From Musa acuminata AAA Group (lineage: Eukaryota > Streptophyta > Magnoliopsida > Zingiberales > Musaceae), in NCBI RefSeq assembly GCF_036884655.1, contig NC_088357.1, positions 11,687,501-11,751,500 of the forward strand: DNA of 64,000 nucleotides, in the 5' to 3' direction. Below, piece after piece: positions 1 through 12,418 of this stretch. The first letter of the stretch is position 1. Every line of letters starts with the position of its first letter. The notes under the pieces are model-generated. The model searched no databases. It was not told where the DNA came from and saw only the letters and a list, made by a program, of their open reading frames with translations. The position numbers and the translations under genes are program-made.

Positions 1-198
1 GTGTGCTACTTCGATCAAACTGATGAAGATAAGAGAATGAGAAATTGTGTCACCCTATCAGTGACCTCTCGTGTAGTCCAATATATTTCGGTAGAGGCCA
101 ATTAAGAAACCCTATGAATCAGCGAATTGAAGCTATCTGCAGTTGATTAGATGACAAATCGATCGCACTTAGCAAATCGATCGCACGGGAGTACATAC

Positions 199-2385
199 CA
201 CCAAGAAGTCTGGATGTTTAGGTGGCCTGTCTCAATGCCTTCACCACCTGTGGGCACCTCCTTTGTGCTGTAGAACCTGAATGACTTCAGCGGGCATTCA
301 TGAGCGACCAGCGGAGGAGCATGGAGTACTACCTGTGTGCAGGCATGTCAGGTGCGTTTACTGAATGAATAATTCGCATGGCCAACAACAAAGAAATCAA
401 AAGTTCTTCCAATCATTTTTTTTTCTTTTTTCATTTTTTCCATCATAAACTTTGCTTTGTGAACAAATTGACATATGCATGCATGCTATTTATGTATAGA
501 GTATGAGATGAGTTAAGAATTAATCTTATCTTACTAAAAGATTGAAGAGAGTCAATTATATTCAACCAAATATGATAACCGTTGCAAGTGTGATGGACGT
601 AGAAATGGATATGTTGTATGGTAGAGGATCTAAGTTTCCTTTTTCTTTTGTACTCCAAAACACAGTTTCCTATTAGCCATTGGATTTTACCATGATATTT
701 ATTACATATCATTGATATAATTTTGTAAGCCATAGTAAAAAGGAAAATAAAAATTTACGACACATATACGAGTCCTTGATATAATTTCAAAGGTGCGGGT
801 TAGCTTAGTTGGTAAAGACTTGATAGTATATCGTAAGGTTCTGTGTTTGAATTCCACCTTCGCGACTTACCTTTTGCAAAAAAAAAAAAAGAAATCCTTG
901 ATATAAGTCACATGTAAAGAAAGAAAGAAAACAAAGTTAAAAATAAAGATAGAAAGAAAGAAAAATATGAAAGTGAAAGCCTAATTCCAAATATTGTGCA
1001 AGAACATATACTTACAGGATTAATCTATGTAATTTTATTAATTTTTAAGAAAAAAATTGGCAAAGAAAAATATAAACCATTTGCTCAAAGTATTTAGCAA
1101 AAGGAGTGGCATCCTTTTGCTAAAAATATACATATCATTGATATAATTTTGTAAGTCATAGTAGAAGAAAAACAAAAAGAAAAAAAAAACTCAGAGATAT
1201 CATGACACATATACAAGTCCTTGATATAATTTTAGAGATTTTAATTTACTTAATTGGTAACGATTTTGATAGTATATCATAAGCTCCTCCTATGTTCGAA
1301 TCATATATTCATCACTTACCCTTAGTAAAGAAAAATAAAAGTTCTCAGTATAAATCACATGTAAAGAAAGAAAGATAAAAAAAAAAAGAAAATCATGAAA
1401 GTGAAAGCCTAATTCCACATATTATGATGAACGTATACTTACATGATTAATCTATATAATTTTGTTAATTTCTATAAAAAAAACATTGGCAGAAAAATGT
1501 ATAAACTATTTGCTTAAAAGTAAGACTGATCTTGATAATTTTATTCAGCAAAAGGAATGCCATTCTTTCATTTTCTTAAGGAATAAACTGAATATAAATC
1601 TTTAAAGATATGAGGAAATAACAAAAGGAGAAAGGGAGACAGATTCAAGAAAAGAAAAGAAACAAACAAACTATGTTTCTCAGCTTCGATTTGGTTGAGC
1701 AGTGAAGCAACTCCTGCTTGTACCTGCTCAGTATCCTCCAGGTGATCCATCCAGTCGTGCACCATGAACTGTATCCATGAAGCTGCAATCAGGTTGAACT
1801 GTTTGCCTGTGTCTTTGTACGTCCTCCGAGCTAGAAGTTTGGTCGCCACGACCGCTGGATCGGGGCTCAAGAGCTGCACAAACACATCCACATCAATCTC
1901 ACAACGGCAGGTTTTGGCACCGAGTGTAGGGAAACACTCACATGGTTATTCTGTTCCATGGGTGGCATGTTCCTCCCGAAGAAGGTGTTCTGGCTCCCAG
2001 CCTTACTGTTCTCCGGGTCATTGTACTCCCCGTCGTCGGTTCTGTAGGCGTAGTCGTCGGGGTTGAACGGAGTCGTATCGGGCATTCCCACGTTGAGGAG
2101 GCTGTACTTCTCATGCAGAGTTCGACGTTGCTGCAGGTACGTCAACCCTAGGAACACCGGCAACTTATGCCACAGCTTTAGCCTGTCCAAGGAATGAACG
2201 TACTGCAAGACAAGGAGAGGAACGGTCTCTCTCGATGAGCACAAGATTAGCTAGTTAGAGATGGAGCTTCATGGGTGTCGGTCGTCGATCATTACCAGGA
2301 AGGTAAGCTTGTCACAAAATGGCATTGTTTCAAAGACATCACGGAAGGCTGGGTGAATAAAGGGATCCAAGAGAGGAAGGCACAT
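199..2385 (-). CDS. alpha-dioxygenase (fatty acid alpha-oxidation), 5' half, runs off left edge
   Basis: Four coding exons read on the minus strand: 2385-2296, 2202-1942, 1873-1724 and 332-199. All junctions are GT-AG and frames stay open, giving about 161 residues so far. The exons join into the N-terminal third of plant alpha-dioxygenase (DOX/PIOX), a heme peroxidase-like enzyme that adds oxygen to the alpha carbon of fatty acids in oxylipin and defence pathways. Visible family signatures are FIHPAFRDVFE near residue 9, LHEKYSLLNVG, TFFGRNMPP, and FMVHDWMDHLED. The first His of HDW falls at residue 156, close to the known distal heme ligand position (about 157-163 in the family), so the N terminus is near complete. 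ATG 2385 is the only Met after an in-frame stop upstream. The last exon ends at a GTATGT donor at 198-193 and the remaining exons lie outside the window. Intron 3 (333-1723) is swollen by duplicated SINE-bearing DNA. Confidence 0.88.
704..1670. repeat. tandem duplication inside alpha-dioxygenase intron 3
   Basis: Two diverged copies of the same roughly 0.4-0.5-kb sequence, about 704-1115 and 1128-1670, follow each other. Both begin with ACATATCATTGATATAATTT, contain the SINE-like insert, then a long A/G-rich stretch (repeated GAAAG and AAAGAAA) and a CCTAATTCCA...ACTTACATGATTAATCTAT-type end. A third copy lies outside the gene at 10162-10750. Confidence 0.75.
785..894 (+). mobile_element. tRNA-derived SINE, 110 bp, with 12-bp target-site duplication
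   Basis: The segment starts with a tRNA-like head: an A-box-like TTAGCTTAGTTGGTAAAG and a B-box-like TGTTTGAATTCC. It ends in a 13-A tract followed by GAAA. It is flanked by perfect 12-bp direct repeats, TCCTTGATATAA at 773-784 and 895-906, which is what SINE retroposition leaves. The same insert, more decayed, sits at about 1230-1341 and about 10258-10402, flanked by recognisable remnants of the same duplication. It is not a functional tRNA gene: the stems are poor and there is an A tail. Confidence 0.65.
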
Positions 2386-3820
2386 GACTGGTTCTGCTGA
2401 AGCTTTGGCTGCAGGATAAAGATTGGACAGAACGGGGCCTCATTTATAGATATGCAGAGGATGACAGACTCCACGTTGGAACACGTGATCACGAATTGGA
2501 TCATATCGAAGTTGGGACGGCGCGGCAAACGTGACTCGACCAGCTCAAGAACAGCCGCTGGGAGACAAGAGAAGGTGCAGTGTAATCAACACCCACATGG
2601 CAATGTTATACGGAAGCCTTAAGATTAATTCGTCCATGTGCAACATCTCCTGTCCACTTGCCTCGTATAAGCTAGATTACATGTCAGAGGAAGCCTGGGT
2701 GGTGAATCCAGATTATTAAACAGATATGTTTGATCAATATGATTTGGTAAAGCAATTCAATCTTGAGGACCCGACTGACTAAGAACTACTAGTAAACAAC
2801 CAATCTGTCTCCTAAGTTTATAGAAGCACAAGTTCGTCTGTCTAAGATTGTAGTCAATCCAATCCCTTCTTCATCACTTTGGAAAATTATTTAAGATATT
2901 GATCCTTAAAATGGGATGCCCGATCTCAATCTTATAACTATAGTTTATTGAAGTCTTTTGGTGAAAATATATTTTTCGGGTAAGTGTTTTTTCTGCTTAT
3001 CATTCTCTATGATTTATTGAAGTCTTATTATCCTCTGGTCACTGTGTCTTGAGATATATTTACTTCTATAATCATTGCTATTACCATCACAAATATTACT
3101 AACACAATCATAGGTGTCATCACCATTATCATTATCACTCTCATCATCAACAGTAGTATTATCATCATTGTCCCACACGATTGTCCTATAAGCATCACCA
3201 GCTACACCACTAGGCTACCAATATATTATTTATCGTGATGTATTGTTGTCGTGGCTGTCACAATCGTCTGTCGCTTTCAGTATGTTTTTTATCCTACTCA
3301 TCGATCATACATATCCTATTATTGTTGTCATCACTGCCTCAATCGTCACCACTTTCAGTATATTATTTATCCTACCCATCGATCATTTTCTTTTGGTAGT
3401 GTTGTACGAGGAAGGTCTAATAATTAAACCAAGTTGTTAACTATTTTGAACTATAAATATTTGTTATTTGATGTTGCGTTCCAACTAGCTTTATAATTTT
3501 GTAATCTAGCTATGGTGTTGATAAACAACACAAGTGGCTATATGCACAATCAAGAAGAGTTGGGGATCATTTTATTCTGGTAAGCGAAGAGAATGACTTT
3601 GAAATCAAAAAAAGAAAAATTGATAAAAAATTTATGTGGTTTGATACTGATTGCTTATGCCACAGAGGAAATTAAGATTAATTATAAGTACATTTGAGTT
3701 AATTATAACTCAGCATAAAGTCTTATACGATCTCTCTTTCTCAACTCACAGACTGCTTGCAATATACATACTCTTCTGTTGCTACGATTAAGATTATTAT
3801 GAAGTTTAAGATGTCACAGC
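2386..3820. other. intergenic; alpha-dioxygenase upstream region and low-complexity DNA
   Basis: Should contain the alpha-dioxygenase 5' UTR and promoter. No clear TATA box could be assigned. From about 3060 to 3420 the sequence is a low-complexity ATCAT/TCACC-rich stretch. No coding potential was recognised. Confidence 0.5.
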
Positions 3821-4424
3821 TGATGGGGATATAAACAGGAATAACCTTTGTATAGGAATAAATACTAAAAGACCAAAATACGCAGCGGAATAAAATGGAA
3901 ACACAATCAAACAGAACACCAAGATATACGTGGAAAACCCCTTCTATGTGAAGGGTAAAAACCACGGGGCAAACTAGAGATAATCCACTATGAGAATAAT
4001 GAATGTACAAATCTCAATCTCTTGCCCAAAACCCTAGCAACAACCATAAGAGAATAACTGGGATACAAGGATCACGTCACTGCCCACAATATCTAAAACC
4101 TCCCAAGTAATCACAGCAAGAGCCTACTGTAGATTTGATCTAACCTGAGATGAGAACACTGCTAGATGATTGAGAACAATCTCTCTGCGTTGTCCTTGTC
4201 TTCTTCTCTTTCTTTCTCTTCCTTTTCTGCCTTGTTCTCCTTCTTCTCTTTGGAATCTCGTGCCACCAAAGATCTGCCTCGTTGCTGCCTTTTTATAGCT
4301 TTAATCTACCTCTAAAACGCAGCCACCACACCCCCCTAATCTTAATTAGGGTTAGGTTAAGAGGGGGTATGAGCTGTGGGCTGATAAAACCCACATGGGC
4401 TGAATATGGGCCATCAGCCCAACA
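3821..4424 (-). repeat. 3' LTR of the Tork-type copia element
   Basis: On the minus strand it starts TGTTGGGCTGATGG next to the polypurine tract and ends CCCCATCA. It pairs with the copy at 8474-9076. Confidence 0.92.
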
Positions 4425-4439
4425 ACCTCCCCCTTCAGC

Positions 4440-7400
4440 CCATAAGGAAGGCTGTCCCATGACTCCTCAATGTGAAGCCATGCCGACCAACTGTCGGCAT
4501 ATCTCCTATCTTTCTTTTGGTAAGGTCTTCGTCAACATGTCTGCTTCGTTGTCATCTGTATGAATTTTCTGAAGCTGCAACTACTTCTCTTCAAATACAT
4601 TTTGAATCCAGTGGTATCTGACATCTATATGCTTTGACTTGGAATGAAACATTGGGTTCTTATACAAATGGATGGCACTTTGGTTATCACAATGCACCAC
4701 ATAATTTTTCTGTTTCAGCCACAATTCTTGTAAGAATTCTTTCATCCATAACATTTCTTTGCATACCTCTATAGCAGCAATATATTCTGCTTTTGTGGTA
4801 GAGAGAGCAATACACCTTTGTAACCTGGATTGCCATGACACAGCTCCCCCTACAAAAGTAAGTACATAACCTGAAGTAGACTTCCTCGTATCTATATCTC
4901 TTGCCATATTTGCATCTGTGTAACCTGTTAACACAGGTGGTCCACCTCCAAAGCTTAAACAAACCTTAGAGCTCCCTCTGAGATATCTAAAAATTCACTT
5001 CACTGCTGCCCAGTGCTTTTTGCCTGGATTTGCAAGAAATCTGCTAGTAACACCCACTGCATATGCGATGTCCGGCCTCGTACATACCATTGCATACATT
5101 AAACTTCAAACTGCTGAAGCATAAGGAACCTTTTGCATTTTCTCCTTCTCCTCATCACTTGACGGACTCTGTTCTAAGCACAACTTGAAGTGACCTGCAA
5201 GAGGAGAACCAACTGGTTTAGCATTGCTCATACTGAATCTTTCCAATACATTCTCGATGTATTTCTCCTGTGATAACCAAATCTTCTTGTTTTTCCTGTC
5301 ACGAGAAATCTGCATGCCTAGTATTTGCTTTGCTGGCCCCATGTCCTTCATTGCAAAAGACTCACTCAGTTCCTTCTTCAACCTGTCAATTTTAGACATA
5401 TCTTTCCCAAGAATAAGCATGTCATCAACATAAAGTAAGAGAATAATAAAATCCTCACCAAACCATTTGATGTACACACAATGATCTGAAGCCATTCTTT
5501 TGTATCCATTTTCTGTCATAAATGAATCAAACTTTCTGTACCACTATCTTGGAGCTTGCTTTAGCCCATACAAGCTCTTCTTCAACTTGCAGACAAAATT
5601 ATCTTTATCTTTGACTTTGAAGCCTTCTGGTTGCTCCATATAAATTTCCTCATCCAAATCACCATGAAGGAAAACTGTCTTCACATCTAACTGCTCAACC
5701 TCCAAGTCCTGGCTAGCAGCAATACCAAGAGCAACACGAATAGAAGACATTTTAACAACAGGAGAAAATATCTCTTCAAAGTCAATACCTTTCTTTTGAC
5801 CAAAGCCTTTCACAACCAATCTAGCTTTGTACTTTGGTTGAGAACAATATTCTTGAGTCTTCAACCTAAAAACCCACTTGTTCTTCAAGGCCTTCATTCC
5901 ATTTGGTAGCAGCACCAAATCATAAGTGTGGTTCTTCTGAAGAGCATCCATCTCTTCCTGCATAGCAACTAACCATTTCTCTTTCTGCTCACTCTCAACT
6001 GCTTCCTGGTAACTCTCTGGTTCACCTGCATCAGTAAGCATCACATACTCATCTGTAGAGTATCTTCTGGAAGGTTGACGTTGTCTAGAAGATCTTCTCA
6101 ATTGAGGTTCTGCGGGAACTTGCTCTCCTACTTCTTCTTGCTCAACATGTCCTACAGGTAAATCAACATTAGGCTCTACACTATTTTCCTGCACATCTCC
6201 CCTATCACCCTGATATACTGGAGGAATAACTAGGTCACAATCTGCTAATCCTTCTGCAGAAGTCTTGGCTGGTGCCTTCTTCTTCAAATCTTCAAAGGTT
6301 TGATCCTCAAAGAAGACCACATCTCTGCTCCTGAACACCTTCTGCTTTTCTGGATCCCAAAGCCTGTAACCAAACTGATCATGTGAGTAACCAAGAAAAA
6401 TACATTCTTTAGACTTACCATCCAGCTTGGACCTCTCATTATCTGGAATATGTGCAAATGCGCGACAACCAAACACTCTCAAATGCCTGTAGGAAACATC
6501 TTTCCCTGACCATACATGCTCTGCAACATCACCATCTAGGGCTGTACATGGTGATAAGTTGATCACATCAACTGTAGTCCTCAAAGCCTCATCCCAAAAC
6601 CTTTTGGGTAGCTTGGCCTGTGAAAGCATACATTTGATCTTTTCCATGATGGTGCGGTTCATCCTCTCTGCAATTGCATTATGCTGAGGTGTACCAGGAA
6701 CTATCATCTCATGTTGGATTCCATGTGACCTGCAATAGTCATTAAACAATCCCGTATACTCACCACCATTATCTGATCTTATGCATTTCAATTTCCTTTC
6801 TGTCTCCCTTTCAACCCTAGCATGAAACTCTTTGAAGACATTAATAACCTGATCTTTGGTCTTCAAAGCATAAGCCCAAACTTTCCTGGAAAAATCATCT
6901 ATAAAAGTGACAAAATAAAGTGCACCACTTATACCAAGAACATCAACAGATCCACCAGGAGTTTTTGTCCTCAAAGGACCACATACATCTGTATAAACAC
7001 GGTCTAAAGCATGCATTTTTCTAGACAAAGCAGCACTAGAAAATGAAACTCTATGTTGTTTATCAGCCAAACAATCAATACAAGGGTTCAGATGTATACC
7101 TCTCTCTTGGAAAGAGCTTGCAGCCCTTTCTCGCTCATGTGTCCCAATCGCCTATGCCACAACTCCATACTGAAGTCTTTCTCTGTAGCATTTAACTGCT
7201 CACCATAAGCTTTAGCCTGCAACCTGTACAAAGTATGACATTTCTTTCAACTAGATATAACAAGAGAACCCTTACTGAGCTTCCATTGCCCTATGTGAAA
7301 TCTGCTTTCATACTCTTCATCATCTAGTCTTCCAACTGAAATTAAATTCAGCCTCAAGTCAACCACATGCCTCACATCCTTAAGTACCAACTTGCAGCCA
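4440..7400 (-). pseudogene. copia integrase, reverse transcriptase and RNase H, broken by stops
   Basis: The integrase HHCC part (LWHRRLGHMSEKG near 7160) is interrupted by a frameshift before the catalytic core. A 508-codon open run (7070-5544) carries the core residues (TDVCGPL, SDNGGEYTG, NAIAERMNRT) and the start of reverse transcriptase (LDVKTVFLHGDLDEEIYM). A TAG at a conserved Gln codon ends it just after SLYGLKQAPR. The YVDDML catalytic box lies in the next open stretch (5519-5106), which ends in a stop. RNase H with TDANMARD and STTKAEYIA follows at 4934-4581 and also ends early. At least five stops are single-base changes of expected codons. Confidence 0.88.
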
Positions 7401-8438
7401 AGGTTGGTCTTTAAATGGATCACCCATGCCAATGATGTCTGCTGTGTCATAGTTGCCCATCTTGACAACACCAAAGTTTCCAGACCTGTATGTAGTAAAA
7501 AACTCTCTCCGAGGTGTAGCATGATAAGAAGCACCTGTGTCAATCACCCACTCAAGATCCTGACACACACAAGAAAAAATATCATCAGAAGGAGACAAAA
7601 TCAAATAATCACCACCCTGCACTGTAGCTGTAGTATTATCCTTTGACTCTGTAGACTCCACTTCTTTTCCCTTTTTCTTGTTCTTCTTAGGTTGCTTACA
7701 TTGGTTCTTGTAATGTCCTTTCTCACCACAGTTATAGCAAACAATATCTTTTCTTGATCTTGACTTGCTCCTACCCATACGTGAACTGCTTCTAGACTTT
7801 GACCTTCCTCTATTATCTGAGATAAGTGCCTGTGAATCATTTTGAGATGTTGCTGAACTCTTTCTTCTCAACTCCTCATTCAACAAACTGCTTGTTACTT
7901 GACTCATAGTGACAATACCATCTGGTGCAGAATTACTAAGAGAAACCACCAGTGTCTCCCAACTTTCTGGTAATGAACTAAGAAGTAACAATGCCTGCAA
8001 CTCATCATCAAGAGACATTTTCATAGAGGATAACTGGTTAGTAATACTCTGCATTTCATTCAAATGCTCAGTAATAGAAGCACCCTCTCTATATTTTAGG
8101 TTCACAAGTTTTCTGATCAAAAAAGCTTTGTTGCCAGCTGTTTTTCTTTCATAGAGACTTTCCAATTTTTTCCAAAGAGAATATGCAGAAATTTCAGTAG
8201 AAACATGGTGAAAGACACTATCATCAAGCCATTGTCTAATAAACTCAATTGTTTTTCGATCTAACCTCTTCCACTCATCATCTGTCATAGTTGTAGGTTT
8301 TGCACTATCCCCTTGCAAAGGTCCATACAAATCTTTGCAATACAAGAGATCTTCCATTCTTGGTTTCCATATCATCCAATTATTTCTATTCAAACTAATT
8401 ATGCGAGAAATATTACTGGCCTCCATGTTCAAATACAA
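7380..8438 (-). pseudogene. copia gag plus start of protease (defective polyprotein)
   Basis: A 352-codon open stretch, most likely starting at the Met at 8426. It holds a copia Gag (UBN2-type) domain, an SR-rich segment, one CCHC zinc knuckle (CYNCGEKGHYKNQC) and then the aspartic protease motif VIDTGASYHATP. About 45 codons after the protease site the frame is lost by a small indel near 7400. The remaining protease sequence continues in another frame (7543-7247) until a TAG. Gag packages element RNA and the protease cleaves the polyprotein; here only Gag could still be made intact. Confidence 0.85.
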
Positions 8439-8460
8439 AAATTAAATCACCAAAACCCCG

Positions 8461-8471
8461 CTCTGATACCA
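8461..8471 (-). other. tRNA-iMet primer-binding site of the Tork-type element
   Basis: TGGTATCAGAG on the minus strand, the standard copia minus-strand primer site, 2 nt inside the 5' LTR. Confidence 0.88.
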
Positions 8472-8473
8472 GT

Positions 8474-9076
8474 TGATGGGGATATAAACAGGAATAACCT
8501 TTGTATAGGAACAAATACTAGAAGACCAAAATACGCAGCGGAATAAAATGGAAACACAATCAAACAGAACACCAAGATATACGTGGAAAACCCCTTCTAT
8601 GTGAAGGGTAAAAACCACGGGGCAAACTAGAGATAATCCACTATGAGAATAATGAATGTACAAATCTTAATCTCTTGCCCAAAACCCTAGCAACAACCAC
8701 AAGAGAATAACTGGGATACAAGGATCACGTCACTGCCCACAATATCTAAAACCTCCCAAGTAATCACAACAAGAGCCTACTGTAGATTTGATCTAACCTG
8801 AGATGAGAACACTACTAGATGATTGAGAACAATCTCTCTGCGTTGTCCTTGTCTTCTTCTCTTTTTTTCTCTTCCTTTTCTGTCTTGTTCTCCTGCTTCT
8901 CTTTGGAATCTCGTGCCACCAAAGATCTGCCTCGTTGCTGCCTTTTTACAGCTTTAATCTACCTCTAAAACGCAGCCACCACACCCCCTAATCTTAATTA
9001 GGGTTAGGTTAAGAGGGGGTATGTGTTGTGGGCTAATAAAGCCCACATGGGCTGAATATGGGCCATCAGCCCAACA
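8474..9076 (-). repeat. 5' LTR of the Tork-type copia element
   Basis: Near-identical partner of 3821-4424. Its inner edge is 2 nt from the tRNA-Met primer-binding site TGGTATCAGAG on the minus strand. Confidence 0.92.
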
Positions 9077-10161
9077 ACAACCAATCTGACTTGCTCGGAA
9101 GACTTGCAAGTCTGGAGACGGTGAAAAGGTAAATGCGGACTGATTGGTGTTCATAGCTAGCTAGCTAACGTTGAAGGATAACTCATTGCGGAAGGAGATT
9201 CCCAATAATTCAATGTTGAATAACGACTCATTAATGAGCCGACGGCTTTTGCACTATGATTTCAAAACCTCTTCTCTTCTTTTCTCGTCAACTTTTATCT
9301 CATTTATTATCGAACACTTGGAACTCAGTCATGCATGTGCAAGGAGCATTTGGAACGTCGAAACTCCTTACACTGCAAAAGCCAGGCTGCAGATGCAACT
9401 ATAATTATAAGCCAGTCTTCTCTTCTCTTCTCTTCTCTTCTCGTCAACTTTTATCTCATTTATTATCGAACACTTGGGACAGCTTTGTTTCAAAATCACT
9501 GCATTGTCATTGAATGCAACACTCAAAGGATGTTTTTTTTTTTTTTTTTTCCTTCAAGAATCTATTCTTTTAATAATATACCAATATTTTTTTAATATAA
9601 TTTGAGTCTCTGCAACTGCCTCTCTCCATTTATCATATTTTATTGTGTGTCACTGTCTCCATGAAAAGTCTACAGTACATCTTAATAATTGAACGTATGA
9701 TTGCAGAATGCAATTTCTATTAGGATACAGGAAAACTAGACATATGAACCGAGAGAATTGGATAGAATTTAATAGTTTATTGTGGCATGAGGTCTAAGGA
9801 CAAGTAAGTGTTGGTAAGAACTACATGGTAGAGATTATAGTGCAAAAATTAATAATAATCAAGATTTAACACATTTACTTTGCTTTTTTAAGTCGATTAG
9901 ATATTCCAATTGTTTCGATCCGTTAATTGATTGATTTAATTTTGTGATTGTTATAAACTGTTTCGTTTTCTTCAAGATTATTTTTAATTTCCAAAACGAT
10001 TACTAATTCCTTTTTCTTGTTTATAATTTTGCAGCTTAAGTGAAGATGATTTGAACATAAACCCTTGCGCTCTATTGTTTATTATCTTAAAATTTTCTTT
10101 GTTAGTGCACTTTATATGAAGGCAATTAAATTCTTGTGAGTGGCGTTCTTTGGATAAAAAT
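9077..10161. other. intergenic with a short direct repeat
   Basis: No gene recognised. Copies of a sequence beginning CTTCTCTTCT and running through CGTCAACTTTTATCTC to ATCGAACACTTGG occur at about 9266-9325 and 9418-9480. A poly-T run lies at about 9533-9551. Confidence 0.55.
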
Positions 10162-10750
10162 CTACATATCATTGATATAATTTTGTAAGTCATAGTAGAA
10201 GAAAAATAAAAAAGAAAAACTCCGAGATATCATGAAATATAGACAAGTCCTTCATATAATTTTAGAGGTTCCAATTTACTTAATTGGTAAAGATTTTAAT
10301 AATATATGATAAGCTCTGAGATATCACCACATATAAGATATATACTAGTATATCTTATGTTTGAATCATATATTCGTCACTTATCCTTTGTAAAGAAAAA
10401 AAAATCCTTGATATAAGTCAGATGTAAAGAAAGAAAAGGAAGAAAAAAGATTAAAAAGAAACATGAAAGTGAGCCTAATTCCAGATTTTGTGATGAACAT
10501 ATACTTAGATGATTAATTTATATAATTTTGTTAATTTCTATAAAAAAAAACATTGGCAAAGAAAAGTATAAACTATTTGCTCAAAGTAAGACTAATATTG
10601 GGAATTTTATTTAGCAAAAGGAATGGCATCCTTTCATTTTCATAAGGAATAAACTGAATATAAATCTTTAAGGATATGAAATGATAATAGAAAAAGTAAC
10701 AAAAAAGAGAAAGGGAGAGAGATTCAAGAAAAGAAAAGAAACAAACAAAC
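10162..10750. repeat. dispersed copy of alpha-dioxygenase intron 3 sequence
   Basis: Runs parallel to 1128-1670: same ACATATCATTGATATAATTT start, same SINE-like insert, same CATTGGCA and GTATAAACTATTTGCT segments, and the same GAGAAAGGGAGA...CAAGAAAAGAAAAGAAACAAAC ending. The match ends where the intron approaches its acceptor, so intron DNA was copied without the flanking exon. Confidence 0.72.
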
Positions 10751-10769
10751 AGATTGCACCTCGTGTATA

Positions 10770-11211
<442 letters not shown>

Positions 11212-12418
11212 TAGGGCTAATATCTAATTTAGCATTTTGATCATGGATCATTTAAGTCATTATAATTTACTTGTATATAAAAGAATCTCTATATTTTAAA
11301 AAAATATAACATATAAGCCCCTCTCATTAAGTTTGAGTTAACAAAAGTTAGAGTATGTTTACATGATTTGTTGACTCATAATAAATAATTAATATAATGA
11401 CATATGTAATTTAAGTTTTAAAAAGGATTAAGGTCTATTTTAGCCCCTATGATTTTGATCGGACCATTTAAGCTCTTATAATTTATTTATATCTAAAATA
11501 ACTCATATATTTTTAAAAACATAACATATAAGTTCATTCCGTCAAATTTGAGTTAACAGAAATTAGAACGAAAAGATTAAAATATATTTTAACCATTTTA
11601 GTTTTGGCTATGAACTACTTAAGTCCTTATGATTTATTTGTCTAAAATAACTCATATATTTTAAAAAACGTAACATATAAGTCCATCTCGTCAAGTCAGA
11701 GTTACGTTGGAATCTTCTTACGTGACATGATAAACCACTAATATAATGACATATGTAATTTAAGTTAAAACAAAAATAAAAGCACTGTCAATAATAGTAG
11801 AAGACAAAGTGACCACCGGTAGTAGCACCGAGCTGTTGTTGCCTAGTAGAGCATTGTAAGCACATAACTTCTACCGCGCTAATGACAAGCTCAAGAACTT
11901 CCGATCCTGCCTCAGGTAGATGTGCATCGACCAGTCCGACACTAAGCAGTGATCTCTTAATCCCTCTTTCTCCTCTTGGGCATTTTCGTCCTCATCGACT
12001 CTCTCTTCATCCTCTCATGCGCTTCCACCCACTGCGCCTACGACGTGATACAACTCTCTCTCACCTTCGCCGTCGACCTCTCCTACTTCTAACTCTTTGC
12101 TTTTGTCCGTCGCTTACTCTTTCTCGACAAAATGAACCTTAATTATTTTTTAAACTCATATTATATATATTTTATATTAATAATTTATTATAAATCAATA
12201 TTCAAAATTCTAACATGTAACATGAGAGACTTATATACTATATTTTTTTAAAATAAAACATGAATAAATCATAAAAATTAATCCATAACCAATGGATTTT
12301 AATCCTTTTTAAAACTTAAATTATATATCCTTATATTAATTTAAAAATATAAAAATTATTTTATACATGAATAAATCACTTAAGTGGTTCATGAAACTAA
12401 AATAGAACTTAACCTAAT
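11212..12418. mobile_element. foldback/TIR DNA element with long inverted ends and a GC-rich core
   Basis: The left arm (11212-11780) consists of about three imperfect copies of a motif with the order CATTTAAGTC / TTATAATTTA / AACATATAAG. The right arm (about 12150-12418) carries the same motif in inverse orientation; for example AAGTTTTAAAAAGGATTAA at about 11412 reappears inverted near 12300. The AT-rich arms enclose a clearly more GC-rich core (11800-12135) that looks like captured gene sequence. No transposase is visible. A confident target-site duplication could not be assigned, so the superfamily (Mutator-like or foldback) is open. Confidence 0.6.
11820..12130 (+). pseudogene. decayed fragment of a DUF3537 membrane-protein gene inside the TIR element
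   Basis: In one plus-strand frame the core reads NDKLKNFRSCLR, stop, MCIDQS. After a frameshift it reads LFILSCASTHCAYDVIQLSL and, past one stop, FAFVRRLLFLDKM. This matches from memory the order and spacing of plant DUF3537 proteins (an FRSCLRWMCVDQS-like segment, a membrane stretch ending in LSC, YDVVVQLSL, RRFLFLDKL). Four stops or frame breaks make it non-functional. The family assignment rests on pattern recall, not on a search. Confidence 0.5.

Larger units (their letters stand above)
3821..9076 (-). mobile_element. Ty1/copia LTR retrotransposon, Tork (Tnt1-like) type, complete in structure but defective
   Basis: Two LTRs of 604 and 603 bp bound a 4.05-kb interior read on the minus strand. 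A primer-binding site for initiator Met tRNA lies at 8461-8471, 2 nt from the 5' LTR, and a GAAGGGGGAGGT polypurine tract (4425-4436) adjoins the 3' LTR. Flanking pentamers ACAGC (3816-3820) and ACAAC (9077-9081) are a probable target-site duplication with one change. Domain order is gag, protease, integrase, reverse transcriptase, RNase H, which is the copia order. Coding is broken by at least two frameshifts and about five in-frame stops, so it cannot move on its own proteins. LTRs differ at roughly 15 sites by eye (about 2.5%), indicating a fairly young insertion. Confidence 0.93.

Noticed and set aside
785..894. Possible tRNA gene
   Set aside because: A- and B-box-like motifs exist, but stems do not pair well, there is an A tail, and 12-bp direct repeats flank it: a SINE, not a tRNA gene.
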